Assembly: GCF_900100385.1 (NCBI RefSeq)
Contig: NZ_FNFC01000004.1
Span: forward strand, 62,001 to 126,000
Direction of reading: 5' to 3'
DNA: 64,000 nucleotides
Source of the DNA: Halovenus aranensis
GTDB taxonomy: Archaea > Halobacteriota > Halobacteria > Halobacteriales > Haloarculaceae
The notes beneath the pieces are model-generated. The model had not been told where the DNA came from. It did not search any database and was given only the letters and a program-made list of their open reading frames with translations. Shown here one piece after another: positions 8,069-16,808 of this stretch. Within the stretch, counting starts at the first letter, position 1. Each line of letters starts with the position of its first letter. A program made the position numbers and the translations under genes.

Positions 8069-10066
8069 ATGAAATCACCCGACGACATCCGAATGCAGCG
8101 GGAGGCACAGTCACTGCAGGGACCGGTCGAAGCGGCGAACGACCTCGCCCAGCGGCTCGGACTCGAACCCTACGACGTGAACTACTGGGTCGTCGATTAC
8201 GACGACATGAACGAACTCATCGCTTACGGCGGCTTCCAGAGCCGGTATCCACACTGGCGCTGGGGAATGAGCTACGACCGCCAGCAAAAACAGAGCCAGT
8301 TCCTCGGCGGGAAGGCATTCGAAATCGTCAACAACGACAACCCCGCACACGCCTTCTTACAGATGTCGAACAGCCGCTCAGACCAGAAGGCTGTCATCAC
8401 CCACGTCGAGGCCCACTCTGATTTCTTCGCGAACAACGAGTGGTTCGGCATGTTCAGTCGCGACCCAGACGCGGCGGCCATGCTCTCTCGGCACGCCGAG
8501 TCAATCGAGGAGTTCATGCAGGACACCGATATCAAGCGCGCCGAGGTCGAGCGGTTTATCGACCACGTCCTCTGTCTCGAAGACAATATCGACCAGTACC
8601 AGCCCTACGAGCCAATTGACGAGACCGACGCCGCCGAGGCCGACATCGAGTACGGCGACGTGAGCGAAGAGCTGGGCGACCTCGACCTCTCCGAGGAGGT
8701 CCAACAGCAGGTGTTCGACGACGAGTGGCTCGAAACCCAGCGCGAAGACGACGATACGGTGAGATTCCCGATAGAGCCCGAGAAAGACATCCTCGCGTTC
8801 CTCCGCAAACACGGCAAGCAGTACGACGAAGACGCCGAGAAAGCTGTCGAACTCACCGACTGGCAGCAGGATGTACTCGAAATCCTCCGAACCGAGGCCT
8901 ACTACTTCGCGCCACAGAAAATGACGAAAATCATGAACGAGGGGTGGGCCTCCTACTGGGAGTCGCTGATGATGGCCGACGAGAACTTCGCGGGGGCCGA
9001 CGAGTTCATCACCTACGCCGACCACATGTCGAAGGTGCTTGGCTCTGGTGGGATGAACCCGTACAGTCTGGGGCTGGAGCTGTGGGAGTACATCGAAAAC
9101 ACCGAAAACCGCCGCCACGTCGTCGAGGCGTTGCTCTGTACCGAGGGTATTACCTGGCGGAACTTCCACGATACCGTCGACTTCGAGGCGGTACTCGACT
9201 TGCTCGAACCGGACCCGCTGGTGGCAGCAGTCGACGCCGAGGCGCTCGAGGAAGTGCCTGCCGAGGACCCACGAATCGACGCGGAATCGCTCGAAGCCGC
9301 CCGAGACGGCGACGTTAACCTCGAAAAGTACCCCTGGAAGCTGTTCACGTACGAGGGACTGGCAGAACGCCACTACTCGCTTGTCAAGCCCGCAAACCGG
9401 GGGTACATCGCCCGAATTTCGATGGAAGAACTGGAGCGGATTTCGCGGTACATGTTCGACACCGAGCGCTACGCGACCATCGAGGAGGCGCTTGCAGACG
9501 TGGACTACACCGTCGGCTGGCATCGGATGCGCGAGATTCGCGAGAGCCACAACGACGTTACCTTCGTCGACGAGTTCCTCACCCAGGAGTTCGTCGACGA
9601 GCAGAATTACTTCACCTACGAGTACATGCGCTCCTCTGGGGACTATCGGGCCACGTCGACCGACTACGAAGACGTGAAAAAGAAGCTCATGCTACAGCTG
9701 ACGAACTTCGGTAAGCCGACGATTGTGGTTGCAGACGGCAACTATCGCAACCGCAACGAGCTACTGCTCGAACATCGGTACAACGGCGTTGCCCTCGATA
9801 TCCAGCAGGCGAAAGACACGCTCGAACGAGTCTTCCAGCTCTGGGGTCGCCCGGTTGCGCTGCGGACCATCGAAACCACCTACGACGACCACGACATCGA
9901 AGTTGCGCGTCGCCGCGACCGCGAACCCGAGCCCGAAGAAACTGGACGAGAGCTTCGATACGACGGCACGGAGTTCGAGGAGGTCGAACTCGACTGGTCA
10001 GCTGTCGACCATCTGGCCGCCACCGACATCGATTACGACACGAAACCCGACGAGTGGCTCGCCTAG
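8069..10066 (+). CDS. spoVR: SpoVR family protein
   Basis: 665 residues, somewhat longer than bacterial SpoVR/YcgB (about 500). Family marks are YDVNYWVVDYDDMNELIAYGGF, RYPHWRWGMSYD, THVEAHSDFFANNEWF, the central KIMNEGWASYWE and GGMNPYSLGLELW. SpoVR is needed for the spore cortex in Bacillus and for stress fitness in enterobacteria, but its biochemical role is unknown. The His/Glu-rich segments could bind metal (inference). It is soluble. A GGAGG Shine-Dalgarno about 8 nt before the ATG fixes the start, 21 nt after yeaH. It is the last member of the four-gene set. Confidence 0.92.
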   Translation: MKSPDDIRMQREAQSLQGPVEAANDLAQRLGLEPYDVNYWVVDYDDMNELIAYGGFQSRYPHWRWGMSYDRQQKQSQFLGGKAFEIVNNDNPAHAFLQMSNSRSDQKAVITHVEAHSDFFANNEWFGMFSRDPDAAAMLSRHAESIEEFMQDTDIKRAEVERFIDHVLCLEDNIDQYQPYEPIDETDAAEADIEYGDVSEELGDLDLSEEVQQQVFDDEWLETQREDDDTVRFPIEPEKDILAFLRKHGKQYDEDAEKAVELTDWQQDVLEILRTEAYYFAPQKMTKIMNEGWASYWESLMMADENFAGADEFITYADHMSKVLGSGGMNPYSLGLELWEYIENTENRRHVVEALLCTEGITWRNFHDTVDFEAVLDLLEPDPLVAAVDAEALEEVPAEDPRIDAESLEAARDGDVNLEKYPWKLFTYEGLAERHYSLVKPANRGYIARISMEELERISRYMFDTERYATIEEALADVDYTVGWHRMREIRESHNDVTFVDEFLTQEFVDEQNYFTYEYMRSSGDYRATSTDYEDVKKKLMLQLTNFGKPTIVVADGNYRNRNELLLEHRYNGVALDIQQAKDTLERVFQLWGRPVALRTIETTYDDHDIEVARRRDREPEPEETGRELRYDGTEFEEVELDWSAVDHLAATDIDYDTKPDEWLA

Positions 10067-10098
10067 ACACTGATACCATCCCCGGTCGAAGCAGTCGT

Positions 10099-10482
10099 AT
10101 GGAGCGTTTCGACGTACAAACCGACGGCCATCTCGACGTTATCGACGTGACCGAACGCGTCAGTACCGCTGTACCCCCGTCTGTGACTGGGACCGTGACA
10201 GTGTTCGTCCAGCACACGACCGCAGGCGTGACAGTCAACGAGGGCGAACCGCGACTGCTGGGCGATATCGAGAGCGCGCTCTCGGAACTGGTGGCTGATT
10301 CTGGGTGGGACCACGACAGCATCGACGACAACGCGCCCGCGCACCTCCGGGCGATGCTCGTCGGCCCTGACGTGACGCTCCCGGTCGAGGACGGAGCGTT
10401 ACAACTCGGCACCTGGCAGTCTGTGCTGTTCGTCGAGTGTGACGGTCCACGCACACGACGCGTCACGGTGACCGTCGACTGA
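10099..10482 (+). CDS. YjbQ/UPF0047 family protein
   Basis: About 127 residues. This family of small trimeric proteins has weak thiamine-phosphate synthase activity in some bacteria. Visible motifs are VFVQHTTAGVTVNEGE, which holds the conserved His-Thr-Thr, the segment from DDNAPAHLRAMLVGP, and a C-terminal LGTWQSVLFVECDGPR. I chose the ATG at 10099 because an earlier in-frame ATG at 10054 would overlap spoVR and adds residues not seen in the family. It follows spoVR by 32 nt and may be read from the same transcript. It converges with the acyl-CoA synthetase gene 6 nt away. Confidence 0.88.
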   Translation: MERFDVQTDGHLDVIDVTERVSTAVPPSVTGTVTVFVQHTTAGVTVNEGEPRLLGDIESALSELVADSGWDHDSIDDNAPAHLRAMLVGPDVTLPVEDGALQLGTWQSVLFVECDGPRTRRVTVTVD

Positions 10483-10488
10483 CGGCCG

Positions 10489-12516
10489 CTACTCGTCGCT
10501 GTAGATTTCGTCGACTCTGTCCTGATACGCTTCGAGAATTGTTCGGCGTTTCTTTTTCATCGAGGGCGTCAGCAGGTCGTTCTCTGGCGTCCACTCCTCT
10601 GGGACCAGCGCGAACTTCTTTATTTGTTCGTGTTCGCTGAACTGCTCGTTCCCTCGGGCGATTGTCTCCTGTACCCAGGAGACGACGCGGTCGTCGTTTG
10701 CCAGTTTCTCGGGGTCGTCTGGCAGGGCAATGTCGTTCGATTCTGCCCACGAACGGAGGCGCTCGAAGTTCGGAACCACGAGCGCACCGACGAATTTCCG
10801 GTTGTCGCCGAGGACCATTATCTGCTCGATGCGGTCCTCGGTCGCAAACACGTCTTCGAGGGGCTGTGGGGCGACATTTTTGCCTGTGTCCAGCACGAAT
10901 ACCTGCTTGATGCGGTCGTGAAAAACGAGAAAACCCTCGGGCGTTCGCTCTACTAGGTCGCCCGTCCTGAACCAGTCACCGCTGGCCGTTAGCTCACCGG
11001 GGGCGACGACCTGGTCGCTCTCCTCGAAGGGGTCTTCCGTGAACGACCGCTCGGTAGCCCCCGGCTTGTTCCAGTATCCGCTGGTGACGTTGTCTCCACG
11101 GACCAGTAACTCGCCGACGAGTGAGTCGCTGCGTTCGAGTTCCTCTTCGAGTTCGGCCGACTGGTCGATAGCAACGTCGATACCCTCCAGCGGGACACCC
11201 AGCGTCCCAGGACGGATATCGTCGGGTGAGTTTACCGAGATGACCGGTGACGTTTCAGTCAGTCCGTACCCTTCGAGGATAGTGATGCCCATACCATTGA
11301 ATATCTGACAGAGGTCTTTGCTGAGGCTCCCGCCCCCAGAGACCATGAGTTCGATATTGCCGCCGAGGTTCTCTTTGACATCACTGTAGACTAGCCTATC
11401 GGCGAGTCCGTGTTTGAGCCTGAGCAACGCTCCGGGGTCGTCGGCTATCTGGTACTCCTTTGCCACGTCGAGTGCCCAGTTGAATATCCGCTGTTTGACC
11501 GCCCCACCGGAGCCTTCGCTTGCCTGCTCGCGCATGCTGTCGAAGATACGCTCGTACACTCGCGGAACACTGCCGCCTGCGGTTGGTTTGAGTCGGAAGA
11601 TGTCGTCGGCGATAGTGTCGGTACTCTCGGCGTAGCCGACCGACGCGCCCGACCCGAACATCAGGAAATGGCCGGCGAGGCGCTCGAAAACGTGTGCGAG
11701 CGGGAGAAAGGAAATAGCCGTCGTATGGTCGTCGATTGAAAGGCGGTCGGGTTCTGCGTCACGGGGACCGATTCGTCGTCGAATCTGGTGTACGTTCGAT
11801 CGAAAGTTCCAGTGTGTCAGTCGTACGCCCTTTGGCTTTCCTGTTGTCCCCGAGGTGTATATCAGGCTCGCGAGGTCTTCAGGGTGTGTCTCGTCGAGCC
11901 ACTCGTCGTAGGTCTCTTTCTCGAAGTTCTCGGCTCCCAGCTCGTGGACATCCGCAAGCGTGTATAGTGACTCCCGGTCGTAGCTCTCGGTCGGTTCGTC
12001 GATGAGAACGATAGTCTCCAGGTCGAGACTCTCCTCGACCTCGAAGAAGCGGTCGAGGAGCTGCTCGTTTTCGACGACGACTGCTGAAGCCTCGGGGTCA
12101 GAGAGGAGGTACTCGACCTGTTGTGGCGAAGAATCAGTGTAAACTGTCGTGATAACACAACCCGCAGCGAGCAATCCGAAGTCAGCCTGCGCCCACTCCA
12201 TTCGCGTGTTCGAAAAGAGGCCGACCCTGTCTTCGGCCCCCAAGCCGAGCTCTCGGAACCCGGTTGCGAGGTTCCTGACGATATCGCGCATCTCCCGGTA
12301 CGAAATCGTCGCAAATTCGTCGTCAGAGGCGGCTGGAAGAACACCGCTCTCGACCAGTGACCGGTCGTATACACCACCTTTATACAGCTGTGCGTCGCTG
12401 TCGAGTTGTCGCTTGGCACTTCGCTCGAACAACTCCGGAATCGTTCCGTACCGTTCTAACTCGTCGTCGTATGCCCGCTCTCGTGTCAGCCACTCGGGCT
12501 CCTGTTGTTTGCTCAT
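10489..12516 (-). CDS. Long-chain acyl-CoA synthetase (AMP-forming)
   Basis: 675 residues, ANL superfamily. It activates fatty acids to acyl-CoA through an acyl-AMP. The AMP-binding P-loop is LIYTSGTTGKPKGV, followed by FLPLAHVFERLAG, GGGSLSKDLCQIFNGMGITILEGYGLTE and GDWFRTGDLVE, with a C-terminal KKFALVPEEWTPENDLLTPSMKKKRR carrying the catalytic lysine region. It resembles long-chain ligases of the FAA1/FadD15 kind. No signal peptide is seen. It begins 280 nt from the next gene and has its own promoter region, with a T-rich TATA near 12558-12566 and a dyad spanning the likely start point, so regulation by a fatty-acid-type repressor is possible (inference). Confidence 0.93.
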   Translation of the reverse strand: MSKQQEPEWLTRERAYDDELERYGTIPELFERSAKRQLDSDAQLYKGGVYDRSLVESGVLPAASDDEFATISYREMRDIVRNLATGFRELGLGAEDRVGLFSNTRMEWAQADFGLLAAGCVITTVYTDSSPQQVEYLLSDPEASAVVVENEQLLDRFFEVEESLDLETIVLIDEPTESYDRESLYTLADVHELGAENFEKETYDEWLDETHPEDLASLIYTSGTTGKPKGVRLTHWNFRSNVHQIRRRIGPRDAEPDRLSIDDHTTAISFLPLAHVFERLAGHFLMFGSGASVGYAESTDTIADDIFRLKPTAGGSVPRVYERIFDSMREQASEGSGGAVKQRIFNWALDVAKEYQIADDPGALLRLKHGLADRLVYSDVKENLGGNIELMVSGGGSLSKDLCQIFNGMGITILEGYGLTETSPVISVNSPDDIRPGTLGVPLEGIDVAIDQSAELEEELERSDSLVGELLVRGDNVTSGYWNKPGATERSFTEDPFEESDQVVAPGELTASGDWFRTGDLVERTPEGFLVFHDRIKQVFVLDTGKNVAPQPLEDVFATEDRIEQIMVLGDNRKFVGALVVPNFERLRSWAESNDIALPDDPEKLANDDRVVSWVQETIARGNEQFSEHEQIKKFALVPEEWTPENDLLTPSMKKKRRTILEAYQDRVDEIYSDE

Positions 12517-12526
12517 TTGAATGCTC

Positions 12527-12551
12527 CCTGTGTGGTTACTTGTTACACAGG
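12527..12551. promoter_or_regulatory. Operator-like dyad upstream of the acyl-CoA synthetase
   Basis: Perfect 7-bp inverted repeat CCTGTGT and ACACAGG with an 11-nt spacer. It lies between the T-rich TATA-like run on the minus strand (about 12558-12566) and the ATG at 12516, so it covers the predicted transcription start. The arrangement suits a dimeric repressor. The rest of 12552-12795 is AT-richer and shows no gene that I can support. Confidence 0.4.
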
Positions 12552-12795
12552 ACGTTCATAAAAAAGACCGGTGAACCCCGAACAATTGGCTCCCAGTTCA
12601 AAGCACACCCATCCAGCAGTTGATACGTGCTCTACCCCGTGAGTACTATCTCAGACACAGCCGACACGAGCCGTTCTGTACTCGGTATGCAGCAGACAGG
12701 TCAACTACTGAATACTGGCGGGTCGCTTGTTCGCCGAACTATATTCCGACTGGTATCTCTCAGACGATACATACCAGGCTTTGTCTCTCCTCTCG

Positions 12796-14094
12796 TCAGG
12801 AACTGCGTTGGACATCACGCGAGTGAGAACTCACCCATTTGCTGATACGTTCGGGCTCGGAGAGAAACAGAATCGATGCCCGGCCCTGCTCGTCGACCAT
12901 CGGCACTGTGCCGTCAGTCAATTCGAGCGTGACACTCCCGGCGTCCAGCCACGCTGGACTGTGAAACAGCCCTCTTTTGACGGCGACGCCCTCGATAGTC
13001 TCGTACGGAATCGACCACTGTGGCTCATCGAGACGCCTGTCGTATGCGATGATAGCCGACTCGTAGAACCGATACTCAATCTTGCCAAACGCCAACTCCA
13101 TGTGGAGCGTACCCAGCAGCCAGACGACAACAGCGAAGACGGCCACACCGACGAGTAGAATCTGGAACCCGACCGAGCCGGTCACAGCGGCGAGGGCTCC
13201 TGGGACTAACACGAACAGCAGGTACACTCGGAGATGCAAGCCAGCATCACTAAACTGTCCGTCGACGACTCCCCCCGTCGTGAGGACATTGACAGCCCCT
13301 GCCGCGAGCGCCGACCCTGACACCGGCTGTGCGGTTTCGAGTGGTTTTCCCTCCGGTACCAGCGGTTGCGTCGGCGCCGACGTGGGTTGGCTGTCCGGCA
13401 GTACAGCGTTGACTCGACTGAACAACTCGGGTTTGGCCGAGCGCGGACGTGACACGTACACGGCGTAGATGAGGCGAGCTACGACCACCCCGAATACAAG
13501 AGAGACTACCGCCTCTCTCATCTCTGGCTCTGTGAGCGCGGCGGTAGTAATATCAGTGACGAGATACAGCAATGGCGCGTACAACAGCACGAGCAGTTGC
13601 CTCTTTGTGGCGACGAGCCCTGAGCCACGGCCATTGACACTGTTGTCGGTGTAGACCAGCCACGATTTTGCCGCTGTTGCGACCCCACCGCCCACGAGTA
13701 CGAGCGGCGTCATCGGGTCGGTCCAGAACCGTGCCGGGGCGCTCACAGTGAGGACAACAGCCGTGCTGAGGGCTGAAACAGCCAGTATGCTCGTGCTGAA
13801 CAACACTGTTGGCAGACTCCGCAAATATACGGGCGGCAGACGCTCGGAAACAGTCAGTGTTCCGCGCTTGTCCTCGAGTAACCGGAACTGTGGGAGCGCT
13901 CTGGGTGGTTGCAGGACTGGTGTCTCAGCCTCGACGAGGTGTCGCATTATCGCCCGGACAGTCACGAATGCAAGGTCGAGCCAGTAGATGACGGCAACAG
14001 CTACCAGCGAGCCTGCACCGTATACGGGAACCGTAGCTACTACCACAGCCTCGACACAGAGTGTCGCGAGAAGTATCCGCCAGCGCCAGCCCAT
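12796..14094 (-). CDS. Multi-pass membrane protein with a C-terminal PH-like domain
   Basis: 432 residues, no characterised function recognised. The N-terminal half holds several hydrophobic segments (about residues 5-45, 95-150, 170-220), and two more lie near residues 310-350. A short cytoplasmic domain follows with the stretch IEYRFYESAIIAYDRRLDEP, a tryptophan, IPYETIEGVAVKRG and VTLELTDG, a pattern reminiscent of bacterial PH domains of the YdbS type. A Pro/Ser/Thr linker (SQPTSAPTQPLVPEGK) separates the two membrane blocks. A TATA-like ACTAAATC lies about 31 nt before the ATG. It stands alone between larger intergenic gaps. A DUF6498-like family membership is possible but not certain. 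Confidence 0.65.
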   Translation of the reverse strand: MGWRWRILLATLCVEAVVVATVPVYGAGSLVAVAVIYWLDLAFVTVRAIMRHLVEAETPVLQPPRALPQFRLLEDKRGTLTVSERLPPVYLRSLPTVLFSTSILAVSALSTAVVLTVSAPARFWTDPMTPLVLVGGGVATAAKSWLVYTDNSVNGRGSGLVATKRQLLVLLYAPLLYLVTDITTAALTEPEMREAVVSLVFGVVVARLIYAVYVSRPRSAKPELFSRVNAVLPDSQPTSAPTQPLVPEGKPLETAQPVSGSALAAGAVNVLTTGGVVDGQFSDAGLHLRVYLLFVLVPGALAAVTGSVGFQILLVGVAVFAVVVWLLGTLHMELAFGKIEYRFYESAIIAYDRRLDEPQWSIPYETIEGVAVKRGLFHSPAWLDAGSVTLELTDGTVPMVDEQGRASILFLSEPERISKWVSSHSRDVQRSS

Positions 14095-14224
14095 AAAAAG
14101 GTTACCTGCCTGAGAGTGATTTAGTCCGCTGATTCGTGGCTGTCACATCCACCACGATGTCCATCTTACACAAAAATTTAGCACGACTGTTTCCACGACA
14201 GAGTGTCCGGTCGGGGCTATCGTG

Positions 14225-14614
14225 TTAGTCTTCAAGGGCGTCCGCGATGCGGTCCAGCGAGCGGCGCACGTCGTGTACTTCGTCGCGCAGCTTTCGAATC
14301 TCGCGAATCATCTCCTCGTCGTCACCGCCGGATTCCTGGCCGCGGCCGGGAGCACCGCCCATCGGACCGCCTGCACCGCCGCCCGGGCCGCCGCCCATCA
14401 TGCCGCCCATCATCTGTGCGAAGGGGTTGCCGCCCATGCCGCCACCGCCGCCCATCATTCCCTCGGGTGGCTCGGGCCGCCCTTCTCCGTCTTCGTCCTC
14501 ACGTTCGGCACGCTGCTCTCGAATCTCCTCGACGCGCTCTCGGAAGGACTTCTCCTCTTCCTCGCCGTCTCCCTGTTCCTCACTGACTTCGTTTTCCTCA
14601 GTATCTTCGGCCAT
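14225..14614 (-). CDS. Small acidic protein with a Gly/Met-rich core
   Basis: 129 residues from the ATG at 14614; the longer frame to 14674 adds residues that look non-coding. Three blocks are visible: an acidic and basic N-terminal helix (residues 1-50, rich in Glu and Arg), a Gly/Met-rich segment at 52-91 with repeated MMGG and GGPGG units, and a C-terminal charged helix (about 98-129) with a heptad-like pattern REIRKLRDEVHDVRRSLDRI. The Gly/Met block recalls the GGM tails of haloarchaeal thermosome subunits. There is no membrane segment or signal peptide. The function is unknown. Because it lies in the same orientation as the genes on either side it might be co-transcribed, but the gaps are 83-130 nt. 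Confidence 0.6.
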   Translation of the reverse strand: MAEDTEENEVSEEQGDGEEEEKSFRERVEEIREQRAEREDEDGEGRPEPPEGMMGGGGGMGGNPFAQMMGGMMGGGPGGGAGGPMGGAPGRGQESGGDDEEMIREIRKLRDEVHDVRRSLDRIADALED

Positions 14615-14697
14615 ACGACCGGTTTTTGGGTCACGCCCGAAAAGCCTTCCGTCCCAGTACAGTTGCGCCGCCACGCTGGACGGTATCCGCAGGGCGA

Positions 14698-15675
14698 TCA
14701 GGGACCGGCCTGTGACTCCTCGAAGGTCCGGTCGGCCTCGACCAGATACTCGGCGATATTGCCCACGAACACGTCGTTATCGGCACGCAGTGTGTTCTCC
14801 GGGGTCATGAACTGCGTGTCGCCGATGAGGGCGACGTTACCGTTGCGGACAAGGACCGGTTTCTCGGTCTCGGCTCTGGTGACCGACAGTTCGGTTCCGT
14901 CAATCGGTGCAAGACGCTCGTCGACGGTCGCTGCCTGAACCGGCGTCGCGCTGTCGAAGACGACTCTCTCGACATCGGCAGTCAGCATCGCATCACCGCC
15001 GGGTTCGGCAAAGATACGCTGGTAGTTCAGGTCGTTCTCTTCGAGGTTGTAGACGTAGCCTGGCTCGGTGTATGCGTCGAGTGTACTGTACGCCTCAGAG
15101 AGACCCCCGCTGAACGCAAACCCCTGACCGGGGTCGACAGCCATCACCACTCTGCCGCCGCTCTCGACGAAGTCGCCGATTGCGTCGAGTTGCTCGTCTT
15201 CGTATGTGTTGACACCGACGCTGATGAACCCGTGGGCAGTTTCCAGTGCCGAACTCAGTTCGGACTGGCTACCCCGGACCTGTGTGGTCCGCTGGCTAAC
15301 TCTCTCCACATTGGAGAAGCCAGCGACTGGTCCCGGTCCGCCCGTGAAGCCACTGGAGATGACAGTGACGTTGTGGCCGTTCCCCACGAGTGCATTCACC
15401 AGCGGCGTAACCGAACGCTTGGTGGCGGTTCCGCCCATATGGACCACGACGTTGCGCTCGGTCGCGTCACTGTCCATATCGACAGTCGCCGTGCCGGGCG
15501 TTCCGTCACTGCCCAGACGGTCAGCGTCGTACTGCGGATTGTCGACCTCGACGTGCTCTGGTGCGACGTTCGACTCGGAATCTTCTCCAATGGTGAACCC
15601 GACGACCACACCGCCAGCCACCACGGTAGCGAACACCACGATGAACGACAGGACGCCCGCGGTTCTGGCTTTCAT
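14698..15675 (-). CDS. Membrane-anchored DUF4350-like protein
   Basis: 325 residues with one N-terminal membrane anchor (residues 6-28, AGVLSFIVVFATVVAGGVVVGF); the rest is predicted outside the membrane. The segment with ALVGNGHNVTVISSGF, then HGFISVGVNTYEDEQLDAIGDFVESGGRVVMAVDPG, fits the Rossmann-like fold of DUF4350/GldG-type domains, where an opening loop is followed by a conserved FVESGGRVV. A later VALIGDTQFMTPENTL stretch resembles the C-terminal part of those domains. Its start overlaps the end of the sppA gene by 4 nt (ATGA), so the two are translationally coupled. The role is unknown; a surface or envelope job next to an SppA protease is inferred. Confidence 0.6.
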   Translation of the reverse strand: MKARTAGVLSFIVVFATVVAGGVVVGFTIGEDSESNVAPEHVEVDNPQYDADRLGSDGTPGTATVDMDSDATERNVVVHMGGTATKRSVTPLVNALVGNGHNVTVISSGFTGGPGPVAGFSNVERVSQRTTQVRGSQSELSSALETAHGFISVGVNTYEDEQLDAIGDFVESGGRVVMAVDPGQGFAFSGGLSEAYSTLDAYTEPGYVYNLEENDLNYQRIFAEPGGDAMLTADVERVVFDSATPVQAATVDERLAPIDGTELSVTRAETEKPVLVRNGNVALIGDTQFMTPENTLRADNDVFVGNIAEYLVEADRTFEESQAGP

Positions 15676-16700
15676 GGCTGTTCACCCTCTTTCTCGTCAC
15701 TTACCGCCTGTGAAACGACATCATCGAGGCTTGGCGATGCGACTGCTTCGAGTTCGCTGAGGTGTGGGATTGCTGGTTTGTACACCATCGCAGTATCGAC
15801 CGGTCGGATGTCCGCGACCGACGGATTCTCGTCGTAGATAGCGACGATTCCGTGTTCGGTCTGGGCGAAAATCGGGAGGACGTTGAGTCCACCGACGTTG
15901 CGCTCGGCGATACGATACTCGTCGAGACCCGCACTCTCTGCAGCGTCGTCGATTGCGTCGTCGAGCGAGCCAAGTTTGTCGGCATAGCCGTTTTCGACGC
16001 TGTTGACGCCGAGAAACAGCTTCGCAGTCGAGACCTCTGCGCGGCTGAGCTCGATGCGGTCGCCGCGTTGCTCCATGACGGTATCGATGAAGATGTTACC
16101 GAGCGTCTCCTGTCGAGCCCAGGCCTGAATGACGTTCGAACCGCGCTTGTCTGGGCCACTCGGCCCGCGGACTGGCGGCTGTGGCCGCGGTGCGCTGGCA
16201 GCGAGTCCGACACTCCCAACCTGTGACGACGGTAATACGTAGATGTCCTCGGCGGGGAGCATCATGTAATACCCAGCGGACGCACTCAACCCCTGGACGC
16301 TTGCGATGACAGGCATCTCCTTGCTGGTGCGCTGTATCGCCATGTACATTCGTTCGGTCGGCTGTGGAGAGCCGCCGGGCGTGTTCATCTTCAGCACCAC
16401 CGCGTCGATGGAGTCGTTGGCCCGGATATCCCGGAGCTCGCTCTCTAAGTTCTCACCAATCGGTTCTGCAATCGGCCCCTCAATCGAGACGACTGCGACG
16501 GTTCCGTCGGCACTCGACCCGCCAGCAACGCCGAAGACCAGCGTCAAGACGACGATGCCGGCGAGGACGGCGGCGACCGCCGCCACCAGTACGACCGGGA
16601 ACTGGCGCGGCGAGCCTGTCGACGGACGACCCTCGGGTGCGTTCTCGGAGGGCTGAGCCGCAGGGGAGTCATTTCCCTCGGCCGAATCTTCCGAACTCAT
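15672..16700 (-). CDS. sppA: Signal peptide peptidase SppA-type serine protease (S49)
   Basis: 342 residues. It degrades cleaved signal peptides or membrane protein fragments. A hydrophobic anchor lies at about residues 34-58. The catalytic serine is in the SASAGYY motif (Ser141), after KMNTPGG and a VIASVQG strand, as in archaeal SppA. VGSVG follows at about 161-165. The general-base lysine is most likely Lys185 in SGPDKRGS; the loop around it differs from bacterial SppA, so this assignment is an inference. A TATA-like ACTTATAAATAG on the minus strand is about 30 nt before the ATG. It is first in a two-gene unit with the DUF4350-like gene and divergent from tyrA. Confidence 0.87.
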   Translation of the reverse strand: MSSEDSAEGNDSPAAQPSENAPEGRPSTGSPRQFPVVLVAAVAAVLAGIVVLTLVFGVAGGSSADGTVAVVSIEGPIAEPIGENLESELRDIRANDSIDAVVLKMNTPGGSPQPTERMYMAIQRTSKEMPVIASVQGLSASAGYYMMLPAEDIYVLPSSQVGSVGLAASAPRPQPPVRGPSGPDKRGSNVIQAWARQETLGNIFIDTVMEQRGDRIELSRAEVSTAKLFLGVNSVENGYADKLGSLDDAIDDAAESAGLDEYRIAERNVGGLNVLPIFAQTEHGIVAIYDENPSVADIRPVDTAMVYKPAIPHLSELEAVASPSLDDVVSQAVSDEKEGEQP

Positions 16701-16808
16701 TCCAGACGGTGGTTCGGAGAGACACTATTTATAAGTTGGTAGCAAGCCAGTTTCGCTCGCCAGACGGATTCGAACCCCTTTTTGCGCGAACTACCCATTC
16801 ACGGCATA

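Noticed and set aside
8501-9550. 349-codon minus-strand frame inside spoVR
   Set aside because: Antisense shadow of spoVR; no motif and no promoter-like element at its start.
12552-12795. Possible small gene in the AT-richer gap
   Set aside because: Short frames here have no promoter, no family resemblance and conflicting strands.
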